Shown here: positions 14,484 to 22,899 of the stretch, in pieces
Layout of the letters: each line of letters opens with the position of its first letter
Numbering within the stretch: position 1 is the stretch's first letter
Source: Fusicatenibacter sp.
GTDB taxonomy: Bacteria > Bacillota > Clostridia > Lachnospirales > Lachnospiraceae
Length of the DNA: 34,459 bases
NCBI GenBank assembly: GCA_017887445.1
Contig: JAGHIA010000118.1
Location: forward strand, 1-34,459
Reading direction: 5' to 3'
Made by a program: the position numbers and the translations under genes
Notes under the pieces: model-generated
The model's input: the letters and a program-made list of their open reading frames with translations, nothing else
The model's database searches: none
What the model was told of the DNA's origin: nothing

Positions 14484-16580
14484 TCATCTCAGTATCTCCG
14501 GCAGAATTTCCGCAGTCTTAGAAACCACATAACCGCTTCCGCCCCGTCCCTTCACATCCTCCACCATAGTCAGCAAAAGGATGGAATCCTGCGCCTCTTC
14601 GTCCGGCGTCAGCAGTCCCAGCCAGCCAAGCTCCGTGCCGCTGGTATCCTGCTGGCTGTTCTTGATCTCGGCGGTTCCTGTCTTTCCTGCCAGAGTAACG
14701 CCGCCGGTCTGACAGCCATGGGCCGTCCCTTCCGGGTTCTCCACCACCTGGATCATATCCTGTTTCACCGTCTGGGCCGCCTCCGCCGTAAACGCGTCCT
14801 CCACCCAGACCTGCGGCTGATGATCTTCCGTCACCCGAAGATACGGCTGAATCATATCGCCGTTGTTGGCAAAGGCCGTGTACATGGCCGCAAGATGCAG
14901 CGGATTGACCAGAAGCTGGCCCTGGCCGTAGCCGCTGTCCGCCAGCTGGATTTCTGTCCACTGCCCTTCCTCGTTGGCATAGGTGGATTCCGTGGTCCAG
15001 ATGTCAAAGGGGACTCTCTCGTTGAATCCCAGACGGTCCAGCTGCTCCGTCAGCGTATCCTGACCGATCTTCAGCGCCGCGCGGGCAAAATAGATGTTAT
15101 CCGACAAGACCATGGCGTTCTCCAGATTCGCCGGATCCGTGCCGTGCAGGGTGGTCACATAGTAATTGCCCCAGCTTTCATCTTTCTGCCACCTGGTGCC
15201 TGCCGCGCCGAAATCTTCCTCCGGGTCCAGGATCCCTGCGCCAAGGCCGATAGCCGCAACCACCGGCTTAAACGATGAGCCGGGTACAAAGGCGGCGCGG
15301 AACCGGTTCAGCATCGGCTGGTCCTCATTTTCGCTTAAGCTGTTCCAGGTGTTCTCCGACATCCCCAGCACAAACAGATTGTTGTCGTAGGACGGCGTAC
15401 TCACCAGCGCCAGCACCTCGCCGGTTTTCGGGTTCATTGCCACGGAAACGCTCTTATCCTCCTGGTACTGTTCATACAGGCTCTTCTGAAGCCCCGCGTC
15501 CACGGTCAGCGTAATGTCTGTGCCATGCACCACCTCCCTGCGCAGCACCAGCTCCTTGTCTGCCCCGTCCTTGTCCACGATCATGATCTGGCATCCGGAA
15601 CTTCCCCGCAGTTCCTCCTCGTAAAGACTCTCCACCCCGCTTTTTCCGATAACGCTGGCGGAGGTATAGCCTTCGCCAGCGTGCTCCTCCAGTTCCTCCG
15701 CCGTAATATTCTGCACATAGCCTACCAGATGGGCCGCGGCCTCTCCCAGAGGATAGACCCGTTCCGACGCGTCTGTGATCATCACGCCAGGAATCTGCAG
15801 AAGCTGACCGGCCAGCGAATCCTCCGACGGCTCGTTCAGGGACGCTTTCCCCAGAACCTCCATGTCCAGTCCGCTTTTTTTGATCTCACGGATGGGTACA
15901 AAGGAATCGTCCTTGACCCAGGAGGCGGAAAGCTTTTTCTCAATGGTTTCCACGGTAGTATCTAGAAGCTGCGCCACCTGCTCCAGATCCGAGGCTTCGC
16001 CGCTTAATTTCCCCGGCACCAGACCCACAGAGGAGACGACGCCCTGACCGGCCAGCAAGATCCCGTTGCGGTCATAAATACTGCCCCTCTGGGCGCTCAG
16101 CGTCTCCACCCGGACCCGGTCGGACGCCTGAAGGTTGGGAAAGATCAGTCCGTCGTTCCACGAAAGCAGATAATCCTCCCGGCCGTCCCTATGGAAAACC
16201 GCTGTCTGACGAAAGGACACCTGTCCTGCCATCGTATCCATGGTCATCTGATAAGTCAGGCTCTGGGTGGTCCGTCCGCTGGTCTTGTTCTCCTTTCCTT
16301 CGCTTAAAATCTCCACGGCGATATGTTCCGCTTCAATCCCTTCGTAAATGTTTCCGTTCCTCTCGATGAAGGTTTCCTCGTCCGTCTCTTTCTGGCTTTC
16401 CTCATCCAGCAGGCCGTACATGGTATCGTAGGCCCCACTGTTCAGCGCGTCCACATAGGCCTCCAGCGTTTCCGCAGCGGTCCGGCTGTTTCCGCCGAAC
16501 ACCGCCCAGGCGATTCCTCCGCCCGCCGCAAGCAGCGCCGCGGCCGCTGCCATCAAAATCAGCCAGCGTCTTTTTTTCAT
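14484..16580 (-). CDS. MecA/PBP3-type class B penicillin-binding protein (peptidoglycan transpeptidase)
   Basis: 698 residues. N-terminal membrane anchor (about 6-27), then a MecA_N/NTF2-like domain (about 33-150: ETLEAYVDALNSGAYDTMYGLL), a dimerisation/pedestal domain beginning at RGSIYDRNG (Arg165), and a transpeptidase domain with SSFK (Ser435, Lys438), SDN (493-495) and KTG (633-635). All catalytic motifs are intact. It cross-links peptidoglycan outside the membrane; proteins with this N-terminal extension include low-affinity PBPs such as PBP2a. It lies 16 bp downstream of recO on the same strand and faces a BlaI-BlaR1-like operon 5 kb away, a mec-like grouping. Beta-lactam affinity cannot be judged from sequence alone. 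Confidence 0.92.
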   Translation of the reverse strand: MKKRRWLILMAAAAALLAAGGGIAWAVFGGNSRTAAETLEAYVDALNSGAYDTMYGLLDEESQKETDEETFIERNGNIYEGIEAEHIAVEILSEGKENKTSGRTTQSLTYQMTMDTMAGQVSFRQTAVFHRDGREDYLLSWNDGLIFPNLQASDRVRVETLSAQRGSIYDRNGILLAGQGVVSSVGLVPGKLSGEASDLEQVAQLLDTTVETIEKKLSASWVKDDSFVPIREIKKSGLDMEVLGKASLNEPSEDSLAGQLLQIPGVMITDASERVYPLGEAAAHLVGYVQNITAEELEEHAGEGYTSASVIGKSGVESLYEEELRGSSGCQIMIVDKDGADKELVLRREVVHGTDITLTVDAGLQKSLYEQYQEDKSVSVAMNPKTGEVLALVSTPSYDNNLFVLGMSENTWNSLSENEDQPMLNRFRAAFVPGSSFKPVVAAIGLGAGILDPEEDFGAAGTRWQKDESWGNYYVTTLHGTDPANLENAMVLSDNIYFARAALKIGQDTLTEQLDRLGFNERVPFDIWTTESTYANEEGQWTEIQLADSGYGQGQLLVNPLHLAAMYTAFANNGDMIQPYLRVTEDHQPQVWVEDAFTAEAAQTVKQDMIQVVENPEGTAHGCQTGGVTLAGKTGTAEIKNSQQDTSGTELGWLGLLTPDEEAQDSILLLTMVEDVKGRGGSGYVVSKTAEILPEILR

Positions 16581-16596
16581 TTATGCTCCTCTCCTC

Positions 16597-17349
16597 TCAG
16601 AATTCTCCCGCAACCATCTCCAAAATCTGAAGACTTTTCATTTTCCTGTCCATATATTTCCCCGACAAAGTGTTCATCAGGCGCTCCAGCTCCCGCAGCG
16701 CCTCCTCTGTCACAGTAAAAGTATACAGCTTTTCCAACGGCGACGCAAGAATATACCGGCAGGCGCACACCGCGGCTTTTGACAGTCTCTGTACGCTTGG
16801 CTCCCCGGCCGCGCACTTGTCGCAAAGCATTCCGTCGCGCCTTGGCGAAAATACATGGAGTCCTTCCGCGGTACCGCAGCCGGCGCAGGCGAACATATCC
16901 GGGTATTCCCCGTTCAGCGCCATGGCCTTCAGCTCAAAGATCCGCCGCACCAGTCTGGGGGAGATGGTGTTTTTCATCAGCGCCTTCAGGGAAATATAGA
17001 GCAGGTTCAGCATCTGCGTCTCATCGTTTTCCTCCCTGCCGTAATAATCCGCCAGCTCCATAAAATAAAAGCCATAGTAAACGCCTGGCTGCATCGCAGC
17101 CAGGCCGGTAAAGTATTCCCGTATGGACGCCTGCTGAAGGCTGAAGCTGTTTCTGCCCTCATAAACCGTAAAGGTTCCGAAGGCGAAGGTATTGGACGCG
17201 GCCATGAGAGGACTGTTCATCCTTCTGGCGCCCCGGGCGAACGCCGTGATTTTCCCACGTTCTCTGGTCAGAAGCACCAGACGGCGGTCATATTCCCCGA
17301 TGGGCATAGCCGACAGCACCATCCCCGTAACCTGAACCGCTTCTCCCAT
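16597..17349 (-). CDS. recO: DNA repair protein RecO
   Basis: 250 residues from the ATG at 17349, chosen because AGGAGG lies 7 bases upstream; longer in-frame starts have no such site. RecO loads RecA at single-strand gaps together with RecR in the RecF pathway. The N-terminal OB fold (VTGMVLSAMPIGEYDRRLVLLTRERGKI...FARGAR) and helical body are present, and the zinc finger CAGC...CDKC (155-158, 176-179) is intact. It is followed after 16 bp by the PBP gene and preceded by era across a 280-bp repeat-filled gap; era-recO is a common Clostridia neighbourhood. Confidence 0.94.
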   Translation of the reverse strand: MGEAVQVTGMVLSAMPIGEYDRRLVLLTRERGKITAFARGARRMNSPLMAASNTFAFGTFTVYEGRNSFSLQQASIREYFTGLAAMQPGVYYGFYFMELADYYGREENDETQMLNLLYISLKALMKNTISPRLVRRIFELKAMALNGEYPDMFACAGCGTAEGLHVFSPRRDGMLCDKCAAGEPSVQRLSKAAVCACRYILASPLEKLYTFTVTEEALRELERLMNTLSGKYMDRKMKSLQILEMVAGEF

Positions 17350-17404
17350 TCCTTCACCTCCTTCTTTTCTGCAGATCATTTCCGCACGACGCATAGTGGA
17401 TGAT

Positions 17405-17625
17405 AAACTTTCCGCGCAAAGCGTGCGTGCAGATTGCGGGAATGAAATTTCAAACACGCTCCAGAGTGTGTTTGAAAATTGCTTTCTGCAAGATGTGCGT
17501 CACAGTTTGTGGGAAATTTGTTTCGAAATCAGGAGGCGTAGCGGGCTACGCTGACTGATTTCGGGGCAAATTCCCCGCAAAGTGGGGCGTGCAGATTGCG
17601 GGAATGAATTTTCAAACACGCTCTA
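17405..17625. repeat. Palindromic repeat family B: partial copy plus full about 165-bp element
   Basis: The full element (about 17463-17625) starts AGAGTGTGTTTGAAAATT and ends AATTTTCAAACACGCTCT. Its two 80-bp halves are imperfect reverse complements meeting at GTAGCGGGCTAC. Just to the left (17405-17461) is a further right-end piece sharing CGTGCAGATTGCGGGAATGA with the full copy. The element fills the whole era-recO gap. Related pieces: 4199-4275 (half), 14459-14482 and 9822-9838 (tips). Confidence 0.85.
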
Positions 17626-17628
17626 ACA

Positions 17629-18540
17629 TTACTCGTCCAGCTTCTTCGCGTCGTACCCAAAGTTTTTGATCAGGAAATCGCTGTCTCTCCAGTCTTTTTT
17701 CACCTTCACCCACAGCTTCAGGCTGACCTTCTGCCCCAGCAGCTGCTCGATTTCATAGCGGGCGTTGGTGCCGATCTTTTTCAGCATGGCTCCCTGTTTT
17801 CCTATGATAATGCCCTTGTGGGAATCCCGCTCACAGATGATCGTCGCGTCAATGTCGGTGATATTTCCCCGCTCCCGTTCTTTCATTGCGTCGATGACCA
17901 CCGCAATCCCATGGGGAATCTCCTCATTTAAAGCATGAAGCGATTTCTCCCGGATGATCTCCGCCACAATCTGCCGCATGGGCTGATCGGTGATGGTGTC
18001 CTCATCGTAAAACTGCGGGCCGTAGGGCAGATATTTGAAAATACTGGAGATAATGTCCTCCGTGTTGATTCCCCGCAGTGCGGAGCAGGGAATAATCTCA
18101 TCAAATGCGTACAGCTTCCGGTACGCGTCGATAAACGTCAGAATCTCCTCTTTTTTTACGGTGTCCACCTTGTTGATCACAAGGATGACCGGAACGGAAA
18201 GCTTTTCCAGCTGCTCCGCGATATGGCGCTCTCCGGCTCCGATAAATGTGGTCGGCTCCACCAGCCACAGGATCACATCCACATCCCTTGCCGTCCGCTC
18301 CGCCACATGGACCATATACTCGCCAAGCTTGTTCTTGGCCTTGTGGATCCCCGGCGTGTCCAGAAATACGATCTGTCCCTCCTCGCAGGTGTACACGGTC
18401 TGGATACGGTTTCTGGTGGTCTGCGGCTTCTTGGAAGTGATGGCGATCTTCTGCCCGATCAGATGATTCATCAGCGTGGACTTTCCCACGTTGGGCCGCC
18501 CGATCAGCGCCACGAAGCCGGATTTATACTGTTCCTTCAT
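17629..18540 (-). CDS. era: GTPase Era
   Basis: 303 residues from the ATG at 18540. The GTPase domain has GRPNVGKS (14-21), the effector region with TTRNRIQ, DTPG, NKVD and SAL; the C-terminal KH domain carries the RNA-binding GKQG loop within CERDSHKGIIIGKQG. Era binds the 3' end of 16S rRNA and assists 30S assembly at the membrane. Everything expected is present and full length. It is followed by recO, after the family B palindrome; read-through of that 160-bp hairpin would be needed for co-transcription. Confidence 0.96.
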   Translation of the reverse strand: MKEQYKSGFVALIGRPNVGKSTLMNHLIGQKIAITSKKPQTTRNRIQTVYTCEEGQIVFLDTPGIHKAKNKLGEYMVHVAERTARDVDVILWLVEPTTFIGAGERHIAEQLEKLSVPVILVINKVDTVKKEEILTFIDAYRKLYAFDEIIPCSALRGINTEDIISSIFKYLPYGPQFYDEDTITDQPMRQIVAEIIREKSLHALNEEIPHGIAVVIDAMKERERGNITDIDATIICERDSHKGIIIGKQGAMLKKIGTNARYEIEQLLGQKVSLKLWVKVKKDWRDSDFLIKNFGYDAKKLDE

Positions 18541-18587
18541 CAAATCTTCTCCCTGTTTACAGTTTTTCTGAATTATTACATTATTGC

Positions 18588-18712
18588 AAATCGTTCAGCC
18601 AGCGGAACAATCGCAGCCTCCGTCCATCGGAAACCGCTTCGCGATGAACCGGACGCCTGCAGACATTATGTTTTCCTACGGTCTGTGCAGTAAGTGCACA
18701 GACCTGACTGAA
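18588..18712 (-). repeat. Structured intergenic repeat family D, copy 2
   Basis: On the minus strand it contains GGTCTGTGCA-CTTAC-TGCACAGACC (18704-18680), a perfect 10-bp hairpin, then GTAGGAAAACAT, TCTGCAGGCGTCCGGTTCAT and a second stem region. It matches 6425-6528 in block order and 9659-9731 in its second half. It lies between the M16C gene and era. Confidence 0.7.
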
Positions 18713-18726
18713 TGCTTCCGTTATTG

Positions 18727-21642
18727 TCACAGTTTATCGACCGCTCCGAACAGGTCTTTTTCCTTCTGGATCGCCGCCTCGCTTCCGATGACGCACAGGT
18801 TGTTCTGGGCAAGCGCCGCTTCCACCAGGTCCGCGGTCTTTCGGATATCCTCCGCCGTTGCTCCAAGGATCTGATCCCGCTCCTTCTGGAAATCCTCCTT
18901 GGTGATCCCGGAGAACCATGCGTTCAGAGAAGTCTGCCCTTTGGCCGCCGGGTTCATGGGCACATCCAGCTCGCTGATGGTTCCGATGATATATTTCGTC
19001 ATCTCCCGCTCGTCCGCGTCAAAGCCGCGGATATACGCCGGACAGTTCCGGTAAACCTCCAGGGTTCCGGACAGGTTCGGGTCGCGGTAGGAAGTGAAAT
19101 ACACGCCGCCTTTGCGCTGGAAGCCGGCGGAGCAGCCGTAAGCGCCGCCTTTTACGCGGATGTTGTTCCACAGATAGTCGTAGCTTAAAATGACTTTCAG
19201 GATCCGCAGCGCTCCGGTGTAAGAATAACCGGCTTTTCTGAAATTGCCGCACAGAGCCACATACTGTACCTGGCCTGAGGTGCAGAACGCCTCGTTCTTC
19301 TGCGCAAACACATAGCGCACAGAGCCTTCCTTCACCGGGCAGGTGTAAAGGCCTTCCTTCAGCTTCGGAATCTCACGCTCCAGCCGCTCCAGTCCCTCAC
19401 TGTCCGATGTAAGGGAGATCCTCAGATTTTCCGGACGGAACAGCTCTTTTGTCAGAGCCTCCAGCGTCTGGAACAGTTCCTCCTTTTTCGCCTCGAAATC
19501 AGCCTCCAGTTCCTCCACCAGCTTATAAAAGCTAATGCCTGCCGTGCGGTCCTGGAACCATGCGGACGGCGAACTGTAAGAGGAAGCGCGCATCATGGCA
19601 GTGGAATTTCCGCTGCTTGCAAGACTCTCCTGTAGCCGCGATTTCAGGCTGGCGATGATCTCGTACAGCCGTTTCCCATCCCGAAGCTTCGATGTAGTAA
19701 GGATTTCCCGGATCATGTCAAAGACGAACGCTGTCTTTGGGTACAGGTATTTTGCCCGCACGCCGAACATGCGCCAGCAGTCCTGCTCGTCCTCCGGCTT
19801 CGCGAATACCTGCAGGCCGCAGCTGATCCCGCCGCTGTTGGCGTTGATGGTGTGGAACAGCCCGCTGTAGCTGTAATGCTCCGTATCCACATAACCCAGC
19901 ACGGATTTGAGGATGCCCATATAGGGAATCTGCTCGTCGGGTATGCGGCTCGTATCGAACAGCAGCGTCAGATAGCCGATGCCATTGGTGAACAGGTTGT
20001 GGTGGATTACGGAAACACCGTCCACCGTATGCTCCTCATTGTACAGACGGATGGACTCTTTGCGGATATCCGACCGTTTCAGCAGAGGGATCTTTTTCTT
20101 CACTTCCTCGCTGTCCTCTTCCTCCTGGTAGGCCTTCAGGCCGGCAGTGCGGCGCACAAGTTCCTGGATCTCCTCCTGGCTCAGTCCGCCCTTGTAAGCG
20201 GCCAGTTTCTCTGCCACGGCCTCCTCTCTCTTTGAGGCAAGACCCGGCTCCGGGTAAAGGGTAACGATGGAGCTGTGGGGATTGTCCAGAAGGTACTCCC
20301 GGATCAGCTGCTCGAAATATCCCTGTCCCGCCAGCTGTTTCAGTTCCTCATATACGTCCAGCTGCTTCAGATAACTCCACGGCTGTTCGTCGCTGTACAG
20401 CCAGCTGTCAAACAGATCGATACCGTAGATCAGCCCCTTTGGGAAGGAGCCGTAATCGGCCTCCCGGAAACGGAACTCAAAATAATTGATGCCGGCCTCC
20501 ACGGCTTTCTGGTCAATGCCGTTGCTGACAATATCCTCCAACGTGGCGCGGATGATGGAGAGGAACCTCTCCTGATCCTTCTCTTTGGCATTTTTCGCCA
20601 CAATGGAGAAGAACGGCTGCAGGATCCCGTCATCATAGGAACCGTACACATCTTTTCCGATCTTCGCGTCCAGAAGCGCCTGCTTCACAGGGGCGCCGGG
20701 GGCGTCCAGAAGCACATATTCCAGAATCGTAAACGCTAAAGACAGGCGCACGTCAAGGGTATTTCCCGTCACCATGTTGCAGGAAAGGTAGGTGCTGTCC
20801 TCCCCGCTCTCGTCCTCCAGCACCGGGTAAGGGATCCTGAGCGTCCGCGGCGCGCCGAACGGCTTCTGTTCGGGAATCCGGGAATCCACCGGGATCGCGT
20901 CAAAGGCCGACAGATACTTCTCATCCATCCATGCCAGGTACGCCTCCATGTCCATATTTCCATAGAGATAGATATAGCTGTTGGAGGGATGGTAATACTT
21001 TCTGTGGAACTCCAGGAACGCCTCATAGGTCAGGTCCGGGATACAAGCCGGGTCGCCACCGGACTCCACGCCGTAGGGCGTGTCGGGAAACAGGCTGTTG
21101 AAGATTTCCCGCTCCAGCACCTCGTCCGCCGAGGAGAACGCGCCCTTCATCTCGTTGTACACCACGCCGTTGTAGCACAGAGGAGCGTCCTCGCTGTCCA
21201 GCTGATAGTTCCAGCCTTCCTGGAGGAAGATTTCTTTTCGCTCATAGATATTCGGATAGAACACCGCGTCCAGATACACATGCATCAGATTTTTAAAATC
21301 CGCGTCGTTGCAGCTGGCCACCGGGTACATGGTTTTATCCGGATAGGTCATGGCGTTGAGGAAGGTGTTCAGGGAGCCTTTTGCAAGCTCCACAAACGGG
21401 TCCTTCAGGGGAAATTCCCGGGAACCCTCCAGCACACTGTGCTCCAGTATATGGGCCACTCCCGTGCTGTCGGCGGGCGGCGTGCGGAACGCAATGTTAA
21501 ATACTTTGTTTTCATCGTCATTTTCCATCAGAAGCACCCGCGCGCCGCTTTTTCTGTGGCGGAGCAGATAGCCTCTGGCATGAATGTCGCGGATCTCTTC
21601 TTCTTTGACCAGTTCGTATGCCGGGCAATTCTCAATCTTCAT
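18727..21642 (-). CDS. M16C family zinc metallopeptidase (insulinase/presequence-protease type)
   Basis: 971 residues starting MKIENCPAYELVKEEEI; upstream in-frame sequence to 21774 overlaps the SseB gene and repeat and is not protein-like. The inverted zinc motif HILEH (64-68) is followed by the distal glutamate region near VYNEMKGAFSS. Four repeated M16 domains fill the length, the second half being the inactive domain pair joined by an M16C-associated linker at about 440-700. These peptidases form a closed chamber and degrade short unfolded peptides. No signal peptide, so it is cytosolic, likely clearing peptides. It is read toward era, separated by a repeat. Confidence 0.93.
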   Translation of the reverse strand: MKIENCPAYELVKEEEIRDIHARGYLLRHRKSGARVLLMENDDENKVFNIAFRTPPADSTGVAHILEHSVLEGSREFPLKDPFVELAKGSLNTFLNAMTYPDKTMYPVASCNDADFKNLMHVYLDAVFYPNIYERKEIFLQEGWNYQLDSEDAPLCYNGVVYNEMKGAFSSADEVLEREIFNSLFPDTPYGVESGGDPACIPDLTYEAFLEFHRKYYHPSNSYIYLYGNMDMEAYLAWMDEKYLSAFDAIPVDSRIPEQKPFGAPRTLRIPYPVLEDESGEDSTYLSCNMVTGNTLDVRLSLAFTILEYVLLDAPGAPVKQALLDAKIGKDVYGSYDDGILQPFFSIVAKNAKEKDQERFLSIIRATLEDIVSNGIDQKAVEAGINYFEFRFREADYGSFPKGLIYGIDLFDSWLYSDEQPWSYLKQLDVYEELKQLAGQGYFEQLIREYLLDNPHSSIVTLYPEPGLASKREEAVAEKLAAYKGGLSQEEIQELVRRTAGLKAYQEEEDSEEVKKKIPLLKRSDIRKESIRLYNEEHTVDGVSVIHHNLFTNGIGYLTLLFDTSRIPDEQIPYMGILKSVLGYVDTEHYSYSGLFHTINANSGGISCGLQVFAKPEDEQDCWRMFGVRAKYLYPKTAFVFDMIREILTTSKLRDGKRLYEIIASLKSRLQESLASSGNSTAMMRASSYSSPSAWFQDRTAGISFYKLVEELEADFEAKKEELFQTLEALTKELFRPENLRISLTSDSEGLERLEREIPKLKEGLYTCPVKEGSVRYVFAQKNEAFCTSGQVQYVALCGNFRKAGYSYTGALRILKVILSYDYLWNNIRVKGGAYGCSAGFQRKGGVYFTSYRDPNLSGTLEVYRNCPAYIRGFDADEREMTKYIIGTISELDVPMNPAAKGQTSLNAWFSGITKEDFQKERDQILGATAEDIRKTADLVEAALAQNNLCVIGSEAAIQKEKDLFGAVDKL

Positions 21643-21686
21643 AAAATCTGTTTTCTTCCTTTCTGTCGCTATATCAGTATCTATTC

Positions 21687-21756
21687 GTAACAGTTCCCCC
21701 TGCCACGAGCCCGCGAGGTGTTTTCGCACAGAATGTACGAAAATCCCGAGGCTTTT
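21687..21756. repeat. Structured repeat family C (TAACAGTTC plus TTTTCGCACA/TGTACGAAAA hairpin)
   Basis: CGTAACAGTTCCCCCTGCCA, then GCGAGGTGTTTTCGCACA-GAA-TGTACGAAAATCCCGAGGC. The same block order occurs at 34331-34400, where the hairpin reads TTTTCGCGCA-GAA-TGCGCGAAAA. One stem pair changes from G-C to A-T between copies, preserving pairing; one position here is mismatched. Confidence 0.7.
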
Positions 21757-22594
21757 ACTGTTTTTCCTTTTCACTTCCGCCGTCGGTCTGCACGAACCTC
21801 TGGCTGATGAGCTGCAGCAGCTGTCTGTTCAGTATCAGATTGAATCCTGCCGGATTCAGCACCATTCCCTGGGAGTTTTCCAGCACCTGGGCCGGAAGTT
21901 TGGAGAAAGGCACAGCCATCGCGTGAAACTTCTGAATATCCTTGGGATACATTTTTATGATCTCACTGAAGTCTGTAAAAACCGGCTGGAATACTTCATT
22001 CTTGTTGTTCTTCAATACCACCGCGCCAAGCTGGGGAGGCTGGTTTTCCTCCCCCTCTTTGACCGGCTTTGGAATCACCGGAAGGATCAGGGTGGAACGG
22101 CCGATGTTCACCAGCATCTCTTCCTCCAGTTCATGGAGAAGGCGGTTCCGCTGCGGATCGTCTTTTGGCTGCTCCGGCCGGCGGGCCTCCTGGAAAAAGT
22201 ACGCGGCAGTCAGCTGCAGCAGAGGATTGAGCACCGGCTTTTGTTTTTTGTCCTCCCAGTCGTGGATCTTGATGATCTTGTCCAGCTCCATATGCGTGGC
22301 GTTCACTTCGTCGTGATATACCACAGCGTTTACACCTATCAGATACAGTTCATTATAAAACTGCAGGATGATCTTCTCGTTTTCCAGCTTGTGGATCAAC
22401 AACGGAATCTTCTCCTTCATCTTTTCCTCACAGAACGTCTTCGCGTTCTCCAGCTCCGTGAACAGATGGACCTGGTCGTCGAAGGTCTCCTCGTCGCACT
22501 GGATGTACGGCATTTTGGTCAGTGGCGAATAAATGGCAAACAGGGTCTTCATAGCCTGGATCTTTTTGATCATAAATGTATTGTCAACTGTCAT
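21755..22594 (-). CDS. SseB-like protein
   Basis: 279 residues from the ATG at 22594 (GGAAAGGATTAAGG upstream). The C-terminal half has the SseB pattern: LILPVIPKPV...PQLGAVVLKNNKNEVFQPVFTDFSEIIKMYP...MAVPFSKLPAQVLENSQGMVLNPAGFNLIL. The N-terminal 130 residues are helical and charged. SseB was named for an effect on serine sensitivity in E. coli; the molecular function is unknown and in Firmicutes these proteins often accompany stress or secretion genes. It ends at the family C repeat before the peptidase gene and may share a transcript with it. No catalytic residues are evident. Confidence 0.78.
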   Translation of the reverse strand: MTVDNTFMIKKIQAMKTLFAIYSPLTKMPYIQCDEETFDDQVHLFTELENAKTFCEEKMKEKIPLLIHKLENEKIILQFYNELYLIGVNAVVYHDEVNATHMELDKIIKIHDWEDKKQKPVLNPLLQLTAAYFFQEARRPEQPKDDPQRNRLLHELEEEMLVNIGRSTLILPVIPKPVKEGEENQPPQLGAVVLKNNKNEVFQPVFTDFSEIIKMYPKDIQKFHAMAVPFSKLPAQVLENSQGMVLNPAGFNLILNRQLLQLISQRFVQTDGGSEKEKQ

Positions 22595-22617
22595 TTCCTT
22601 AATCCTTTCCTCTCTGT

Positions 22618-22800
22618 AAAATCGCAGGTGACAATTCAGCTGTGGAATAGTTACAAATCGCAGGTAACGATTCACCCAGCCGAATCGTTCGCCGCAGTTA
22701 CTGTTCAGCTGCGGAACAGCTTGCAGCATTATGTTCTGATTATATCACAAAATACCTGAGATGCAAAAGGTTTTGTAACAGTTCAGCCTGCCACTATCCC
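22618..22800. repeat. Cluster of family C-like repeat modules
   Basis: The 300-bp gap between EI and the SseB gene holds several variants of the TAAC-nn-TTCAGC / GCTGAA-nn-GTTA theme: GTGACAATTCAGCTGTGGAA, GTAACGATTCACC/GGTGAATCGTTACC-like, GCAGTTACTGTTCAGCTGCG, and at 22784 GTAACAGTTCAGCCTGCCAC. No gene is visible here. Confidence 0.55.
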
Positions 22801-22818
22801 ACGCTTTTAGATTCGGAG

Positions 22819-22856
22819 AAAAAAGGATCGGTTCAGCATCATCACTGAACCAATCC
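22819..22856 (-). terminator. Intrinsic terminator after the PTS operon
   Basis: Minus strand: GGATTGGTTCAG (22856-22845), 8-nt loop, CTGAACCGATCC (22836-22825), then TTTTTT (22824-22819). A 12-bp stem with one mismatch and a run of six T, 44 bp beyond the ptsI stop. Confidence 0.9.
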
Positions 22857-22899
22857 CTTTTACTTCAATGCGAAGAATTATCTCAATTGTTTCTTAACA

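Noticed and set aside
18588-18712. Reading the GGTCTGTGCA hairpin as the intrinsic terminator of the M16C gene
   Set aside because: No T-run follows on the minus strand (GTAGGAAAAC), and the same hairpin occurs at 6436 in the opposite orientation relative to genes.
22618-22800. Possible CRISPR-like array from the recurring TTCAGC / GTTAC motifs
   Set aside because: Units differ in length and sequence, alternate in orientation and have no regular spacers; they are palindromic repeat modules.
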